This document shows, piece by piece, positions 14,344-22,885 of a stretch of DNA of 44,067 bases. A model generated the notes under the pieces. It did no database searches. It had not been told where the DNA came from and saw only the letters and a list, made by a program, of their open reading frames with translations. Source of the DNA: Candidatus Epulonipiscioides saccharophilum (GTDB lineage Bacteria > Bacillota > Clostridia > Lachnospirales > Cellulosilyticaceae); contig LNZM01000018.1 in assembly GCA_002007295.1 (NCBI GenBank), positions 1 through 44,067 on the forward strand, written 5' to 3'. Both the position numbers and the translations under genes were made by a program. Numbering within the stretch: position 1 is the first letter of the stretch; every line of letters begins with the position of its first letter.

Positions 14344-14441
14344 TGTCAGTTACTCCACGCATAAATGCGGGGGCTTGTATTTAATCTACACGTAGTACAA
14401 TCGACTTTTTATTAAAGCCTCCTACCTCAAACGATTGATAC
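14344..14441 (-). mobile_element. Dispersed repeat with IS200/IS605-like end hairpin (copy 1)
   Basis: About 98 bases shared at roughly 85 percent with 34298-34395. On the minus strand it ends in a hairpin of the form CCnCGCAT-TT-ATGCGnGG (compensated between the copies) followed by AGTAACTGACA. Before it lie TACGTGTAGAT and GTTTGAGGTAGGAGG. No protein is encoded. Hairpin-plus-short-tail structure suggests a tnpB-less IS200/IS605 right end or omega-RNA-like remnant; this is inference. Confidence 0.5.
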
Positions 14442-14496
14442 CATAGGCTTACTGACGATAGCCCTACAGAAAAACATATAGTTAAATTTTATTGAA

Positions 14497-14665
14497 AATT
14501 TACTTTAAAGGCCAGCTCAAATCCATTTTAAGGCTGGATCGAATCTACTTTAAGATCTGTTAAAATCTACTTTAAGGTACATCCGAGTCAACTTTAAGAT
14601 CGGCTAGAATCAACTTTAAGGTAAGTTCAAATTAATTTTAAGTTAATGCTAAAATTTACGTTAAC
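14497..14665 (+). repeat. 22-bp tandem array upstream of the exported glycosidase
   Basis: Units of exactly 22 bases begin at 14520, 14542, 14564, 14586, 14608 and 14630, with a 23-base unit before and a partial one after. The consensus is AATCnACTTTAAG plus a variable 9-base tail. A 22-base period places the conserved half on one face of the helix every two turns. The last unit overlaps a TGnTAAAAT extended -10 (14647-14655). This looks like an array of regulator binding sites rather than random slippage, but no regulator gene is in the window. Confidence 0.8.
14647..14655 (+). promoter_or_regulatory. Extended -10 box of the glycosidase gene
   Basis: TGCTAAAAT fits the TGnTATAAT pattern, without a good -35. 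It lies at the end of the 22-bp array, as expected for an activator-dependent promoter. Confidence 0.45.
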
Positions 14666-14722
14666 AAAAGTGATTCAGCTAAAAATAATATTAACTACAT
14701 AAATAGAAATGGAGAATAAATT

Positions 14723-17431
14723 ATGAATAAAAATTTAAGAAAAGTAGTCTGTTTATTGATGGCAACATTAACTTTCGGGCAGATAGCAAACGCAACTTTG
14801 GGGGCCACTATTATGTACAATGAATCCAAAATAGATTTAAACAGCATAGCTCATGAAAAAATTTCGGAATTAGAACTATTAATGGACCAAGCCAAAGCAC
14901 TGAATATAGATGCAAAAAGAGAAGAAACCACCGTATGGATGGCATATGAATTTTTAAAATTTGCTGATTATGACGAAGCTCATCCGGATGATACTAAAAT
15001 GCTCTTTGAAAAAAATATGCGTTTTAATAATAAGAAAAATATCGTAAACGGTTTAGAGGATGTTAATTATTGGGTGGAAAATTTAGCCGATTTTGAACGG
15101 TCAGAAGTTATTGAAATGCTCGATAAATCCATCGCTACTTTGAAAAATGTTATCGCCGGAAAAATAATCCGAGCTGACGTACGAGTAGTGGATTGGGACA
15201 ACATAACAGTAGACAAAGAAAACGGCAACTTTTTAAATCCAGATGGAAAACCAATATTTATATACGATTATTTTTCTAAAGCTCAGCAAGAACCCAAGTC
15301 GGATCCATATTTGTATAATGATCATATAGGAAATGTTACCTCATCGGTAGCATTAAATTTAGGTCTTTTCGCACCCAATTTGGATGTAACAAACACTATA
15401 GAAGGAAAGATGACTTTAGAAGAAAATTTAAATTTGTTAAAAGCAAATGGATATAGTTTATTTACAGCTAAATATAACGATGAAATTTTAGGATTCGAGA
15501 CAACTTTCCCACGCAAAAAAGGTTCAATTATTGATCCGACATTATATACAAATCATTATGGCAAGCCAATGTTATATAATAAGACAGATAATATAGGTTA
15601 CTTAATGTTATGGCATTCTGGCGGAGGATATCAGGACTGGTTTTTAGATAAAAACAACCGAGGTGCGGATTCTATATTAACCAAACAAGAGGGAGCAGCA
15701 GGGATTCCAAAATATACGTCTTACGATATTGATCAACCAGCATTAAAAGATGCTTGGAAAGTATTATTAGAAGATGTCGTACCGAAAAAACAAGGCGATA
15801 ATTCTACTAAATTAGGATACATATTAACAAACGAACCGCATTGGTACACAGATGTACGAATCGGCAAATTTTTCATGGTAAGTGGAGGAATTAGCAATGC
15901 GACCTTAAATAAGTTTAGAGAATATTTAAGGACCACATATGACAATGACATCAATAAATTGAAAGACGCATGGAATGGTGCCGACAATAGCATAAACAAA
16001 ATTTGGGGCGGAATGTCTGCTACAGAAAACCAAATAGGAGACAAAAGTAAACTTATAGATCTATCCACGATAACATCGTTCGAAGAAATCGTATTCGGAA
16101 TACCATTTGACGGTAGCTTAATACAAGGAACAGTCCAGCATTATGATTGGTGCAAATTCAACATGGAGCGAGTAACAGAATGGTTTAGTTTTTTGAATAA
16201 TACAATATTAGAAAATGATCCGACAGCAGGAACGCATATGAAATTATTTCCTCGAATTTTCACAGATGCAGACGGTTCTAGAGACCATGGAATGGATTTA
16301 GAAACATTGTCAAGAATGACAACATACCTAGGAAACGACGTAACAATAAGAAAAGAATATTATGAGACCATGCAAAAGAATGAAAAAGATGATTGGGTAG
16401 AAGATTATGCTTACTACTGGCGAGAGGTTGGCCTAATGTACGACCTTAGCAATTCATTTTCGCCAACCCAAAAAGTTAATGTAAACTCAGAAGGGCATGC
16501 AATACAAATAAATTCCAACAGGGATATACACATGGATCCGGAGTACGTTCGTTCAGCATATTTTTTATCGGCCATACTTGGCGAAGATGTGAACTTAACA
16601 TGGTTTTGGCCACGAAAAAGCGATGGTTCCCCCGAAAATACCATGCGATCTGATGTATCTCGTCGGGATACTTATCCTGGCTCAGTAATAAATATGCCTC
16701 AAGTAGCAAATGAGATTACGCAAACCTTTTTAGATTTAAATGCACATTCCGTAGCAATTGCAAAAATGCAAAATCTAGACAGACCAGCTCGAATTTTCTA
16801 TTCAGAAACCTCCAATATCTACGATAATAATCAAGTAAATCTTTTGTTTGATATGTACGAAGCCGTAAGTTTTCATGGCGTACCAATAGGATTCAACACC
16901 ATGAATATAATGAATGACAAATTAGCCGGAACTTATCCGCAAGAATTCGATGTAACCGTTATATATAAAACGCCTTACGTAACGGATTCCGAATATTCAG
17001 CCATACTAAATTTTGCTAAAGCCGGCCACCAAATAATCATTGATGATAACTCTTTACTTTATAATCAATTTGGCTACCAACGGGATCTTTCAGATTTATA
17101 TGCTATCCCAAACGTAATGCGCAGAAACGGATTACAAGAACTAGCCAATAATACGATGAAAATTGTAAAGGATTCAGGTCATTTCCCTGCCGTAACCTTA
17201 GCTGGAGATCTACCAAAAGGATTAATTTGGAGAGTCGTTCCATCCGAAAATATCGGAGAATACACAGTAGCTATAGTCAATGTCAGCAAACATGAAGTTA
17301 ACTTTGATCTGGCCGTACAATCCTTAACAGATTTTCATGTAGTCGATTTATTAACAGGCCAAAAACTTAACACAACATTAACCATGAAACCAGAGGCCGT
17401 ATACTTATTAAATGTAGCTGGTACAAAGTGA
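14723..17431 (+). CDS. Exported clan GH-A glycoside hydrolase, GH42-like
   Basis: 902 residues with an N-terminal signal peptide (basic NKNLRK, hydrophobic VVCLLMATLTFGQIA, likely cut after the ANA near residue 25). The large central domain has LTNEPHW (Asn370-Glu371), the Asn-Glu acid/base pair of clan GH-A at the end of strand 4, and wide WxxG/W-rich loops. From about residue 690 an IFYSETSNIYDNN...YEAVSFHGVPIGF region resembles the GH42 trimerisation (amidotransferase-like) domain, followed by a small beta domain. Probably acts outside the membrane on oligosaccharides whose products feed the five cytoplasmic beta-propeller enzymes downstream. The family (GH42, GH164 or a relative) and the sugar cannot be settled by eye. 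ATG follows ATGGAGA. A terminator follows at 17524. Confidence 0.75.
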   Translation: MNKNLRKVVCLLMATLTFGQIANATLGATIMYNESKIDLNSIAHEKISELELLMDQAKALNIDAKREETTVWMAYEFLKFADYDEAHPDDTKMLFEKNMRFNNKKNIVNGLEDVNYWVENLADFERSEVIEMLDKSIATLKNVIAGKIIRADVRVVDWDNITVDKENGNFLNPDGKPIFIYDYFSKAQQEPKSDPYLYNDHIGNVTSSVALNLGLFAPNLDVTNTIEGKMTLEENLNLLKANGYSLFTAKYNDEILGFETTFPRKKGSIIDPTLYTNHYGKPMLYNKTDNIGYLMLWHSGGGYQDWFLDKNNRGADSILTKQEGAAGIPKYTSYDIDQPALKDAWKVLLEDVVPKKQGDNSTKLGYILTNEPHWYTDVRIGKFFMVSGGISNATLNKFREYLRTTYDNDINKLKDAWNGADNSINKIWGGMSATENQIGDKSKLIDLSTITSFEEIVFGIPFDGSLIQGTVQHYDWCKFNMERVTEWFSFLNNTILENDPTAGTHMKLFPRIFTDADGSRDHGMDLETLSRMTTYLGNDVTIRKEYYETMQKNEKDDWVEDYAYYWREVGLMYDLSNSFSPTQKVNVNSEGHAIQINSNRDIHMDPEYVRSAYFLSAILGEDVNLTWFWPRKSDGSPENTMRSDVSRRDTYPGSVINMPQVANEITQTFLDLNAHSVAIAKMQNLDRPARIFYSETSNIYDNNQVNLLFDMYEAVSFHGVPIGFNTMNIMNDKLAGTYPQEFDVTVIYKTPYVTDSEYSAILNFAKAGHQIIIDDNSLLYNQFGYQRDLSDLYAIPNVMRRNGLQELANNTMKIVKDSGHFPAVTLAGDLPKGLIWRVVPSENIGEYTVAIVNVSKHEVNFDLAVQSLTDFHVVDLLTGQKLNTTLTMKPEAVYLLNVAGTK

Positions 17432-17463
17432 TCTAAGGCTCTCTACTATGGTTCTCCTTCTAG

Positions 17464-17500
17464 GAGCATACATGGGAACTTAAGAAAATTAACTTTTTGT
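17464..17500 (+). repeat. Short block similar to the 12544-12656 element
   Basis: GGAGCATA...GGGAACTTAAGAA resembles the minus strand of 12616-12650. Possible trace of the same mobile element; weak. Confidence 0.3.
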
Positions 17501-17523
17501 GCAACTAACTAAGGGGTGGGCAC

Positions 17524-17553
17524 GCCTGCTCCTTTTTTTGGAGGCTTTTTTTT
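17524..17553 (+). terminator. Terminator after the exported glycosidase
   Basis: GCCTGCTCC, a T-rich loop, GGAGGC (17540-17545), then eight T. Confidence 0.65.
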
Positions 17554-17573
17554 GCCCTCATTTTCCTTATCCT

Positions 17574-17609
17574 ATCCATTATATAGAAGATACTCTCTCT
17601 ATAATGGAT
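17574..17609. promoter_or_regulatory. Long inverted repeat upstream of the beta-propeller array
   Basis: ATCCATTATATAGA (17574-17587) and TCTCTATAATGGAT (17596-17609) pair at 13 of 14 positions around an 8-base spacer. No T-run follows on either strand, so an operator or mRNA hairpin is more likely than a terminator. Confidence 0.55.
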
Positions 17610-17743
17610 CCACCCCACCACTTAGAGACAGAATAAAAATAAATAATTAGAAATTTGTTGTATAAAATGGAAAAATTGGACAAAATAACTTCAGTCAACA
17701 AAAAATGACTAAAACCATTTATTAATAAGGAGAATCTTAAAAA

Positions 17744-18817
17744 TTGGACAAACCAAAATTACCAGAAAAAATCGAAAGTGATTTTTGCAAAAGTTTAACT
17801 GGCGTAACCAGAATATTAGAAACACCATACTATCGAGTTTGGGGTTGTGCTCCAATTTGGGGCGAGGACGGCAAAGTTCATGTTTACTACAGTCGATGGA
17901 TCCACAAATATTCAAAACCTGTTGGCTGGCTCGTTTCCTGCGAAATAGCACATGCCATAGGTAACAGCCCAGAGGGACCATTTAAATTTGTAGACATAGC
18001 CTTAGAAGGTCGAGGCGGCAATCATTGGGACAGTTGGTCAATCCACAATCCAAGCGTATATAAAATCAACGATAAATATGTTTTATTGTACATGGGCACC
18101 AACGGATATCCATCTGGAATAAACCGAGATGATTTTTTAGCTCAATCAGATGAACGACAAGAAGAAATTCGTGTTATTCTAAGACGTAGCAAAAGAGTTG
18201 GAATGGCTATATCTGACAGTGCTAACGGTCCTTGGACCCGCATTTCAGATGAAGAACCGCTACTGCAAGCCGGCCCTCCTGGATCATGGGACGATGTTTG
18301 TACTAGCAACCCAGCCATGGTTGTTACACCAGAAGGAAAATATTATTTATATTATAAAGGTTGGCAAGAAGGTCCGATAAGTAATAGAAAATATGGACTA
18401 GCTATTTCAGATACATTAGAAGGTCCTTATAAAAAGTATGAAGGGAATCCGATCATAGATTTTTCTTATCTTTCTCCAAGAATCCAATGCGAAGATGCTT
18501 TCATGTGGTACGAAGATGGACTTTATAAAGCTATAATGCGAGGCATGGGCGTATTCGGCAACGCTGAAGACGGCGTTTATATCACCTCAAAAGATGGTAT
18601 AAACTGGAATACAGATACTCCACAAATAGCCTTTAGACGTTCGTACGATTATTTCCCAGAAGAGGCCGAACCTTTATTTAGACCTATTAAAGGTAGGTTC
18701 GAACGACCTCAAATATTATTTAATCTGGATACCGGCAAGCCCGATTATTTATATTGTAGCTTGCGTGGTGGCATTTATAATAGTGCTAGCGGAGCCGTAC
18801 TAAAAATTAACGAATAA
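17744..18817 (+). CDS. Beta-propeller glycosidase/phosphorylase, paralogue 1
   Basis: 357 residues, no signal peptide. One of five tandem paralogues in the GH43/GH62/GH32/GH68/GH117/GH130 five-bladed beta-propeller superfamily. Blade motifs in order: VWGCAPIWGEDGKVHVYYSR, WDSWSIHNPSVYK, GPPGSWDDVCTSNPAMVV, YYLYYKGWQEG, IQCEDAFMWYEDG and EEAEPLFRPIKGRFERPQIL. Acidic residues at the start of blades (GED, WDSW, SWDD, CED, EEAE) are catalytic candidates. The start is TTG at 17744, after AAGGAG; a decayed copy of that start (AAAATTGGACAAAA) lies at 17667. It probably processes oligosaccharides imported after action of the exported hydrolase upstream. Substrate unknown. Confidence 0.75.
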   Translation: MDKPKLPEKIESDFCKSLTGVTRILETPYYRVWGCAPIWGEDGKVHVYYSRWIHKYSKPVGWLVSCEIAHAIGNSPEGPFKFVDIALEGRGGNHWDSWSIHNPSVYKINDKYVLLYMGTNGYPSGINRDDFLAQSDERQEEIRVILRRSKRVGMAISDSANGPWTRISDEEPLLQAGPPGSWDDVCTSNPAMVVTPEGKYYLYYKGWQEGPISNRKYGLAISDTLEGPYKKYEGNPIIDFSYLSPRIQCEDAFMWYEDGLYKAIMRGMGVFGNAEDGVYITSKDGINWNTDTPQIAFRRSYDYFPEEAEPLFRPIKGRFERPQILFNLDTGKPDYLYCSLRGGIYNSASGAVLKINE

Positions 18818-18861
18818 AAAATCTGTATTGGATGGATACACCCAGCTTAAGCAACTACTCC

Positions 18862-18890
18862 TTGTATTACTGACTTTGTTATGATATAAT
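18862..18890 (+). promoter_or_regulatory. Strong promoter between paralogues 1 and 2
   Basis: TTGTAT (18862-18867), 17 bases, TATAAT (18885-18890) with the extended -10 TATGA. It would drive paralogues 2 onward. Confidence 0.75.
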
Positions 18891-18993
18891 TATATGGACA
18901 AGAAAATAGTTGCGTTACAAATGTAAACCATAATGTAGCAAAGGTACTTGTCAATTTGACCAATGAAGAAATTTATAACAAATGGGCAGAAAA

Positions 18994-19155
18994 GCTAGGT
19001 GACGGCCCATAAGGACCATTCGAATTTTTAGATATAGCTTTAGGATTATTTATATTGTAGCTTACGTGGTGGCATTTATAATAGCGCTAGCGGAGCCGTA
19101 TTAAAAATCAATGAATAAAAAGTATGTATTGGCCGTACTAAAAATTTATGAATAA
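18994..19155 (+). pseudogene. Internally deleted sixth beta-propeller paralogue plus tail copy
   Basis: 18994-19045 matches the early GDGPEGPFEFVDIAL codons (with a stop in it). It jumps without transition to the last 75 bases of the gene (DYLYCSLRGGIYNSASGAVL..., stop 19116-19118). A further copy of the final codons (CGTACTAAAAATTTATGAA) follows to 19155. A sixth array member has therefore lost about 750 bases. Confidence 0.9.
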
Positions 19156-19187
19156 AAAATATATATGAAAGAGGAGAATGAAAAATT

Positions 19188-20252
19188 ATGAAATTGCCTG
19201 AAAAAATAGAGAGTGATTTTTGCAAAAGTCTAACTGGAGTAACCAGGATATTAGAAACACCATATTATCGAGTTTGGGGTTGTGCTCCGATTTGGGGCGA
19301 GGACGGAAAAGTTCATGTTTATTACAGTAGATGGATCCATAAATATGCTAAGCCGATTGGATGGGTTGTTTCCTGCGAAATAGCACATGCCATAGGTGAC
19401 GGTCCAGAAGGTCCATTTGAATTTGTAGATATAGCTTTAGAAGGACGTGGCGGCAATCATTGGGATAGCTGGTCAATTCACAACCCTAGTATATATAAAA
19501 TAGATGATCAATTTGTTCTTTTATACATGGGTTCGGACGGCTCAAAACTTGGCATCGATCGAGATGAATTTTTAGCACAACCACAAGATGTCCAAGACGA
19601 AATGGCCCAAAAATTACTTCGTACCAAAAGAGTTGGGATGGCTGTATCAAAAAGCGCTAACGGTCCTTGGACCCGTATTTCTGATAAAGAACCATTACTA
19701 GAAGTTGGCCCTCCTGGCTCATGGGACGAGGTTTGTACTAGCAATCCAGCTATGGTTGTTACACCAGAAGGAAAATATTACCTGTATTACAAAGGCTGGC
19801 AAGAAAGCAAGATAAGTAATCGAAAATATGGATTAGCTATTTCGGATAAATTAGAAGGGCCTTATATAAAATATGAAGGAAATCCTGTTATAGACTTTTC
19901 TTATCTTGGTCCACATATGCAATGCGAAGACGCTTACATGTGGTACGAGGATGGTATTTACAAAGCGGTAATGCGAGGTATGCAGGTTTTCGGAAATGCC
20001 GAGGACGGTATTTATCTCACCTCTAAAGATGGTATAAAATGGAATACAGATTCGCCTACAATAGCCTTTAGACGTTCGTTCGAATATTTTCCAGAAGAAG
20101 CCGAACCTTTATTCAGACCTATTAAAGGTAGATTCGAACGACCTCAAATATTATTTAATCCGGAAACTGGTAAGCCCGATTATTTATATTGTAGCCTGCG
20201 TGGGGGTATTTATAATAGTGCCAGCGGAGCCGTATTAAAAATTAATGAATAA
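19188..20252 (+). CDS. Beta-propeller glycosidase/phosphorylase, paralogue 2
   Basis: 354 residues, about 90 percent identical to paralogue 3 and slightly less to paralogue 1. It shares every blade motif. Differences fall in the loop after SWSIHNP (MGSDGSKLGIDRDEF) and in YLGPHMQCEDAY and RGMQVFGNAEDG, where the others read RGMGVF, so the active-site rim may have shifted specificity. ATG follows GAAAGAGGAGAATG; this leader is repeated almost base for base before paralogue 3. Cytoplasmic, substrate unknown. Confidence 0.75.
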   Translation: MKLPEKIESDFCKSLTGVTRILETPYYRVWGCAPIWGEDGKVHVYYSRWIHKYAKPIGWVVSCEIAHAIGDGPEGPFEFVDIALEGRGGNHWDSWSIHNPSIYKIDDQFVLLYMGSDGSKLGIDRDEFLAQPQDVQDEMAQKLLRTKRVGMAVSKSANGPWTRISDKEPLLEVGPPGSWDEVCTSNPAMVVTPEGKYYLYYKGWQESKISNRKYGLAISDKLEGPYIKYEGNPVIDFSYLGPHMQCEDAYMWYEDGIYKAVMRGMQVFGNAEDGIYLTSKDGIKWNTDSPTIAFRRSFEYFPEEAEPLFRPIKGRFERPQILFNPETGKPDYLYCSLRGGIYNSASGAVLKINE

Positions 20253-20335
20253 AAAGTATAGGTTAGCCGTACTAAAAATTCAAGAATAAAAAGTATAGGT
20301 TAGCCATACTAAAAATTCATGAATAAAAAATATAT
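20253..20335 (+). repeat. Two tail copies after paralogue 2
   Basis: TAGCCGTACTAAAAATTCA and TAGCCATACTAAAAATTCA, each with GAATAAAAAGTATA or similar, repeat the last codons (VLKINE, stop) of the gene at a 34-36 base period. Confidence 0.9.
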
Positions 20336-20358
20336 ATGAAAGAGGAGAATGAAAAATT

Positions 20359-21423
20359 ATGAAATTGCCTGAAAAAATAGAGAGTGATTTTTGCAAAAGT
20401 CTAACTGGCGTAACCAGGATATTAGAAACACCATATTATCGAGTTTGGGGTTGTGCTCCAATTTGGGGCGAGGACGGAAAAGTTCATGTTTATTATAGCA
20501 GATGGAAACACAAATATGCTAAGCCGATTGGATGGCTAGTTTCCTGCGAGATAGCACATGCAGTAGGCGACGGCCCGGAAGGACCATTTGAATTTGTAGA
20601 CATAGCGTTAGAAGGTCGAGGTGGCGATCATTGGGACAGCTGGTCAATTCATAATCCAAGTGTGTATAAGATAGATGATCAATTTGTTCTTTTATATATG
20701 GGTTCGGATGGGTCTCAATTTGGCATTGACCGAGATGAATTTTTAGCACAACCACAAGATGTACAAGACGAAATGGCCCACAAATTGATTCGCACCAAAA
20801 GAGTTGGGATGGCTGTATCAAAAAGTGCTAACGGTCCTTGGACCCGCATTTCTGATCAAGAACCATTGCTACATGTTGGCCCTCCTGGCTCATGGGATGA
20901 TATTTGTACTAGTAATCCTGCCTTGGTTGTTACGCCAGAAGGAAAATATTACTTGTATTATAAAGGTTGGCAAGAAGGCCCTATCGATAATAGAAAATAT
21001 GGACTAGCTATTTCAGACAAATTAGAAGGTCCTTATATAAAATATGAAGGAAATCCTATTATAGATTTTTCTTATCTAGCACCAAGAGTTCAATGCGAAG
21101 ATGCTTACATGTGGTACGAGGATGGTATTTACAAAGCTGTAATGCGAGGTATGGGCGTTTTCGGAAATGCTGAAGATGGCGTTTATATCACTTCTAAAGA
21201 TGGTATAAAATGGAATACAGATTCGCCTACAATAGCCTTTAGAGGTTCGTTCGAATATTTTCCAGAAGAAGCCGAACCTTTATTCAGACCTATTAAAGGT
21301 AGGTTTGAAAGACCGCAAATATTATTTAATCCTGAAACTGGTAAGCCCGATTATTTATATTGTAGCTTGCGTGGTGGCATTTATAACAGCGCTAGTGGGG
21401 CCGTTTTAAAAATTAACGAATAA
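20359..21423 (+). CDS. Beta-propeller glycosidase/phosphorylase, paralogue 3
   Basis: 354 residues, nearest relative of paralogue 2, apparently a recent duplicate: leader, start codons and the whole propeller align without gaps. It keeps RGMGVFGNAEDG like paralogues 1, 4 and 5, and carries FRGSFEYFP where 2 has FRRSFEYFP. Its RWKHKYAKP matches paralogue 5 rather than the RWIHKY of 1, 2 and 4, hinting at gene conversion within the array. Cytoplasmic; same inferred role. Confidence 0.75.
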   Translation: MKLPEKIESDFCKSLTGVTRILETPYYRVWGCAPIWGEDGKVHVYYSRWKHKYAKPIGWLVSCEIAHAVGDGPEGPFEFVDIALEGRGGDHWDSWSIHNPSVYKIDDQFVLLYMGSDGSQFGIDRDEFLAQPQDVQDEMAHKLIRTKRVGMAVSKSANGPWTRISDQEPLLHVGPPGSWDDICTSNPALVVTPEGKYYLYYKGWQEGPIDNRKYGLAISDKLEGPYIKYEGNPIIDFSYLAPRVQCEDAYMWYEDGIYKAVMRGMGVFGNAEDGVYITSKDGIKWNTDSPTIAFRGSFEYFPEEAEPLFRPIKGRFERPQILFNPETGKPDYLYCSLRGGIYNSASGAVLKINE

Positions 21424-21479
21424 AATATCATTTTAAAGTATAATATAATAAAGTATACTCATAGTATATATTAATAAAG

Positions 21480-21584
21480 CATTATAATAAGGCATTATAA
21501 TAGAGCATTATAATAAAGCATTATAATAGAGCCTGATAATAAAGCATTATAATAAAGCTTAGATAATAAAGCATTATAATAAAG
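21480..21584 (+). repeat. Eight 13-bp units, each containing TATAAT
   Basis: CATTATAATAAAG and close variants repeat from 21480 with a 13-base period (one unit of 14). Nearly every unit carries a TATAAT hexamer. The array occupies the only large gap inside the paralogue cluster, directly upstream of paralogue 4, and has no spacers. Confidence 0.9.
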
Positions 21585-21662
21585 TTGATAAAATGTTATA
21601 ACTTAAGAGATGAAATTTATGTTTTTAACATTGATTAGTCAAAGTTATAAGGAGGGGTATTT

Positions 21663-22784
21663 ATGAATCATTATACAATAAAGCCTGGATTATCGACAGA
21701 AAAATTGACAGAATTATCAGATGAGTTATCAACAGAAATAGAAAGTGACTTTTGTAAAAATTTAATCGGTTTAAATAGGATCTTAGAAGCTCCATATTAT
21801 AGAATTTGGGGTTGTTCGCCAATATGGGGTGAGGATGGAAAAGTCCACATGTATTATGCTAGATGGATCCATAAATACGCAAAGCCTATTGGGTGGTTAA
21901 TATCCGCCGAAATTGCTCATGCAGTAAGCGATACACCGGAAGGTCCGTTTGAATTTGTAGAGACTATATTAGAAGGTCGAGGCGGTGACCATTGGGATAG
22001 TTGGGCGGTTAGCAACCCTAGTATATATAAGCATGGCGATCAATATATACTCTTATACATGGGAACAAGCGGATCTAATACAGGAATAACTAGAGATGAA
22101 TTTTTGGACCAACCCGAGGAAGTGCAAGAAGAAATTAAACAAAAGCTTCTTAGGACTAAAAGGATCGGCATGGCTGTATCAAACAGCGTAAATGGCCCAT
22201 GGACTCGTATTTCAGATGAAAAGCCTTTAATCGAAGCAGGTCCAAAAGGATCATGGGATGAGGTATGTAACACAAATCCAGCTATGATTATCACTCCACA
22301 AGGTCAATATTATTTGTATTATAAAGGTTGGCAAGAAGGCACTGTCACTAATAGAAAATATGGTCTAGCAATTGCGGATAAATTAGAAGGTCCTTATAAA
22401 AAATATGAGGGTAATCCTGTTATAGATTTTTCTTATTTAGCCCCATGGATTCAATGCGAAGACGCTTACATGTGGTACGAAAACGGAACTTATAAATCTA
22501 TAATGAGAGGAATGGGTGTTTTCGGTTCGTTAGAAGATGGCGTTTATCTAACGTCAAAAGATGGAATCCATTGGAATGACCATTCACCACAATTAGCCTA
22601 TAAGCGTTCGTACGAGTATTTTCCGGAAGAAGCTGAACCTTTATTCAGGCCAATTAAAGGTAGGTTCGAACGTCCGCAGATACTTTTTAATCCGGATACT
22701 GGTAAGCCCGATTATTTATACTGTAGCTTAAGAGGTGGATTATATAACAGTGCGAGCGGCGTTGTACTGAAAATTAATTTATAA
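21663..22784 (+). CDS. Beta-propeller glycosidase/phosphorylase, paralogue 4
   Basis: 373 residues; the most divergent at its N-terminus, with about 20 extra residues (KPGLSTEKLTELSDELS) before the common IESDFCK start. Substitutions near conserved motifs include WDSWAVSNPSIYK for WDSWSIHNPS, losing the histidine found in the other four, and ISAEIAHA for VSCEIAHA. The ATG follows AAGGAGG, the best ribosome binding site of the set. The missing histidine is a good marker for altered substrate or mechanism. Cytoplasmic. Confidence 0.75.
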   Translation: MNHYTIKPGLSTEKLTELSDELSTEIESDFCKNLIGLNRILEAPYYRIWGCSPIWGEDGKVHMYYARWIHKYAKPIGWLISAEIAHAVSDTPEGPFEFVETILEGRGGDHWDSWAVSNPSIYKHGDQYILLYMGTSGSNTGITRDEFLDQPEEVQEEIKQKLLRTKRIGMAVSNSVNGPWTRISDEKPLIEAGPKGSWDEVCNTNPAMIITPQGQYYLYYKGWQEGTVTNRKYGLAIADKLEGPYKKYEGNPVIDFSYLAPWIQCEDAYMWYENGTYKSIMRGMGVFGSLEDGVYLTSKDGIHWNDHSPQLAYKRSYEYFPEEAEPLFRPIKGRFERPQILFNPDTGKPDYLYCSLRGGLYNSASGVVLKINL

Positions 22785-22819
22785 ATGCGAGTGGTGTTGT
22801 GCTAAAAATTAATTTATAA
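22785..22819 (+). repeat. Tail copy after paralogue 4
   Basis: ATGCGAGTGGTGTTGTGCTAA plus AAATTAATTTATAAA repeats the last 33 bases of paralogue 4 with four substitutions. Confidence 0.9.
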
Positions 22820-22828
22820 ATTTTAAAG

Positions 22829-22852
22829 CCCTCCATGCTAATTATTGGAGGG
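22829..22852 (+). terminator. Hairpin between paralogues 4 and 5
   Basis: CCCTCCA and TGGAGGG form a perfect 7-bp stem around a 10-base loop, without a T-run. It may attenuate or protect mRNA ends rather than terminate fully. Confidence 0.5.
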
Positions 22853-22885
22853 TGTATCTACAAATACAAAAGGAGCAGACATAAG

